From assembly GCA_030835065.1 (NCBI GenBank), contig JAUQWR010000563.1:1-5300 (forward strand): DNA of 5,300 nt. Reading direction: 5' to 3'. This DNA comes from Candidatus Kapaibacterium sp. GTDB taxonomy: Bacteria; Bacteroidota; Ignavibacteria; Kapaibacteriales; UBA2268. Every line of letters starts with the position of its first letter. The first letter of the stretch is position 1. The notes beneath the pieces are model-generated. The model searched no databases. It was not told the origin of the DNA and saw only the letters and a list, made by a program, of their open reading frames with translations. Positions 4,391-5,300 of the stretch are shown piece after piece. The position numbers were made by a program, and so were the translations under genes.

Positions 4391-5300
4391 ATGAAAAAGT
4401 TCTTTTTTGTGCTCGCTTTAATTGGATCTAGCTTCTCTTCTTATGCTAATGAGACTTTCTTCCGCTTGGGTGCTTATATTGATACTTATTATACTAACGA
4501 CGATGATAAAAATTTGTACGATGTTTTTGGAGAACATCCTAAAAGAAAACTATCATCTATTAATAACCTTAAAGATAGATTTGCTTTAAATATTGCTTAT
4601 CTTTCTTTAAAAGTCAATAATAATGATTTTCGTTCTACTTTAGGATTACAAGCCGGTGATATTCCTGATAATATATACTTCGAAGAACCAAAAATTATTC
4701 AACAAGCCAATATTGGTGTAAGGCTTTTTGGGCCTTTGTGGCTCGATGGCGGTTATTTTACTACTCCTATTGGTGTCGAAACTACTCATCCGAGAAATAA
4801 TTATCTTTCGACTCATTCGATGGTTACTTATTATCAACCTACTTATCATTCCGGGCTAAAACTTTCTTATCAATTTAATGATAATATTTGTGCTGAAGCA
4901 TATTTGGTGAATGGTAATCATTTGTTTAAAGATAATAATGAACAAAAATCATTTATGTGGTCGCTTAATTATGTCACTAAAAAAGGTGATTTTACTTTTT
5001 CTTATAATGGTATTGCTGGTAATGAAGAAAAAGCTGAAGATAAACCAAAACTACATGCTTTGCATAATTTTTATGTTATAGCAAAAGTTTATAAAGATTT
5101 GGAACTAAAAGCTCAATTTGATTTTGCTACTAAAGAAGATGCAGTAGAAAAAAAGGAAAATAAAGTTGAAACTGCCTATTATTTTGGAAGCTTTTTTCAA
5201 GCTAAATATAATGTTATGGATAAATTAAATCTTTCGGCTAGAGTTTCAAATTTTGATGATGGTGATAATTTGTATTTAACTAATATTTCTGGCATTGATG
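4391..5300 (+). CDS. Outer-membrane beta-barrel porin-like protein, partial (3' end beyond right edge)
   Basis: The frame is open from ATG at 4391 to the window end: 303 codons with no stop, so the C-terminus is missing. Residues 1-19 are a Sec signal peptide (MKK, hydrophobic core FFFVLALIGSS, probable cleavage after SYA-19). The mature part has alternating aromatic/polar beta-strand patterns (for example LGAYIDTYY at 26-34, FTFSYNGIAG at 201-210 and TAYYFGSFFQAKY at 261-273) and many Asn, Asp and Tyr residues, as in 16-18-strand barrels. LWLDGGYFTTPIGVET (116-131), then YYQPTYHSGLKLSYQF (147-162), resembles the putative beta-barrel porin-2 (OmpL-like, DUF1597) family, in which a G-x-F-x-x-P-x-G-x-E segment is followed by a P-x-x-x-x-G strand. 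That family assignment rests on motif memory. The substrate is unknown; passive uptake of small solutes is the cautious reading. The ribosome binding site is weak (GGAT 7 bases before the ATG), but no other start lies upstream in frame. Confidence 0.8.
   Translation, partial: MKKFFFVLALIGSSFSSYANETFFRLGAYIDTYYTNDDDKNLYDVFGEHPKRKLSSINNLKDRFALNIAYLSLKVNNNDFRSTLGLQAGDIPDNIYFEEPKIIQQANIGVRLFGPLWLDGGYFTTPIGVETTHPRNNYLSTHSMVTYYQPTYHSGLKLSYQFNDNICAEAYLVNGNHLFKDNNEQKSFMWSLNYVTKKGDFTFSYNGIAGNEEKAEDKPKLHALHNFYVIAKVYKDLELKAQFDFATKEDAVEKKENKVETAYYFGSFFQAKYNVMDKLNLSARVSNFDDGDNLYLTNISGID

Noticed and set aside
4646..4849. Minus-strand open frame of 67 codons
   Set aside because: Antisense to the porin gene, whose signal peptide and unbroken 303-codon frame are far better supported.

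Overview
The window is AT-rich (roughly one third G+C by eye) and looks like a Gram-negative bacterium of the Fibrobacterota-Chlorobiota-Bacteroidota (FCB) group, most likely on the Chlorobiota/Ignavibacteriota/Kapabacteria side. Three things support this. The EF-P tip reads [12 protein letters not shown], which I remember as the Chlorobium-type tip (recall, not a search). Both tRNA genes sit behind a motif pair, CTTG-N20-TAATTTTG, resembling the Bacteroidota-type -33/-7 promoter rather than a classical sigma-70 promoter. The right-hand gene encodes a secreted beta-barrel porin, implying an outer membrane.

Minus strand, right to left: tRNA-Cys(GCA), efp (elongation factor P), accB (biotin carboxyl carrier protein), accC (biotin carboxylase), gcvH (glycine cleavage H protein) and lplA (lipoate-protein ligase, running off the left edge). 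All share one orientation and short gaps, so they may form one long transcription unit broken by hairpins: a good intrinsic terminator between efp and accB, a small hairpin over the accB stop plus short direct repeats before accC, and a long imperfect hairpin between gcvH and lplA.

Plus strand: tRNA-Leu(GAG), divergent from tRNA-Cys, with its own promoter, phased A-tracts upstream and a strong terminator. It is followed by the start of a beta-barrel porin gene (signal peptide plus 284 residues) that runs off the right edge.

Functionally, the left half groups proteins that carry or attach swinging prosthetic groups: AccB carries biotin and AccC carboxylates it (first half-reaction of acetyl-CoA carboxylase, fatty acid synthesis); GcvH carries lipoate for glycine cleavage and LplA can attach lipoate. 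accA, accD, gcvT and gcvP are not in the window. The genes themselves are conventional. The most notable observations are the matching promoter geometry of the two tRNAs, a perfect 11-bp inverted repeat bracketing the tRNA-Cys promoter core, the lysine-free EF-P tip, and the terminator that leaves accB no room for its own promoter. I see no mobile element, CRISPR array, defence system or clearly new system.
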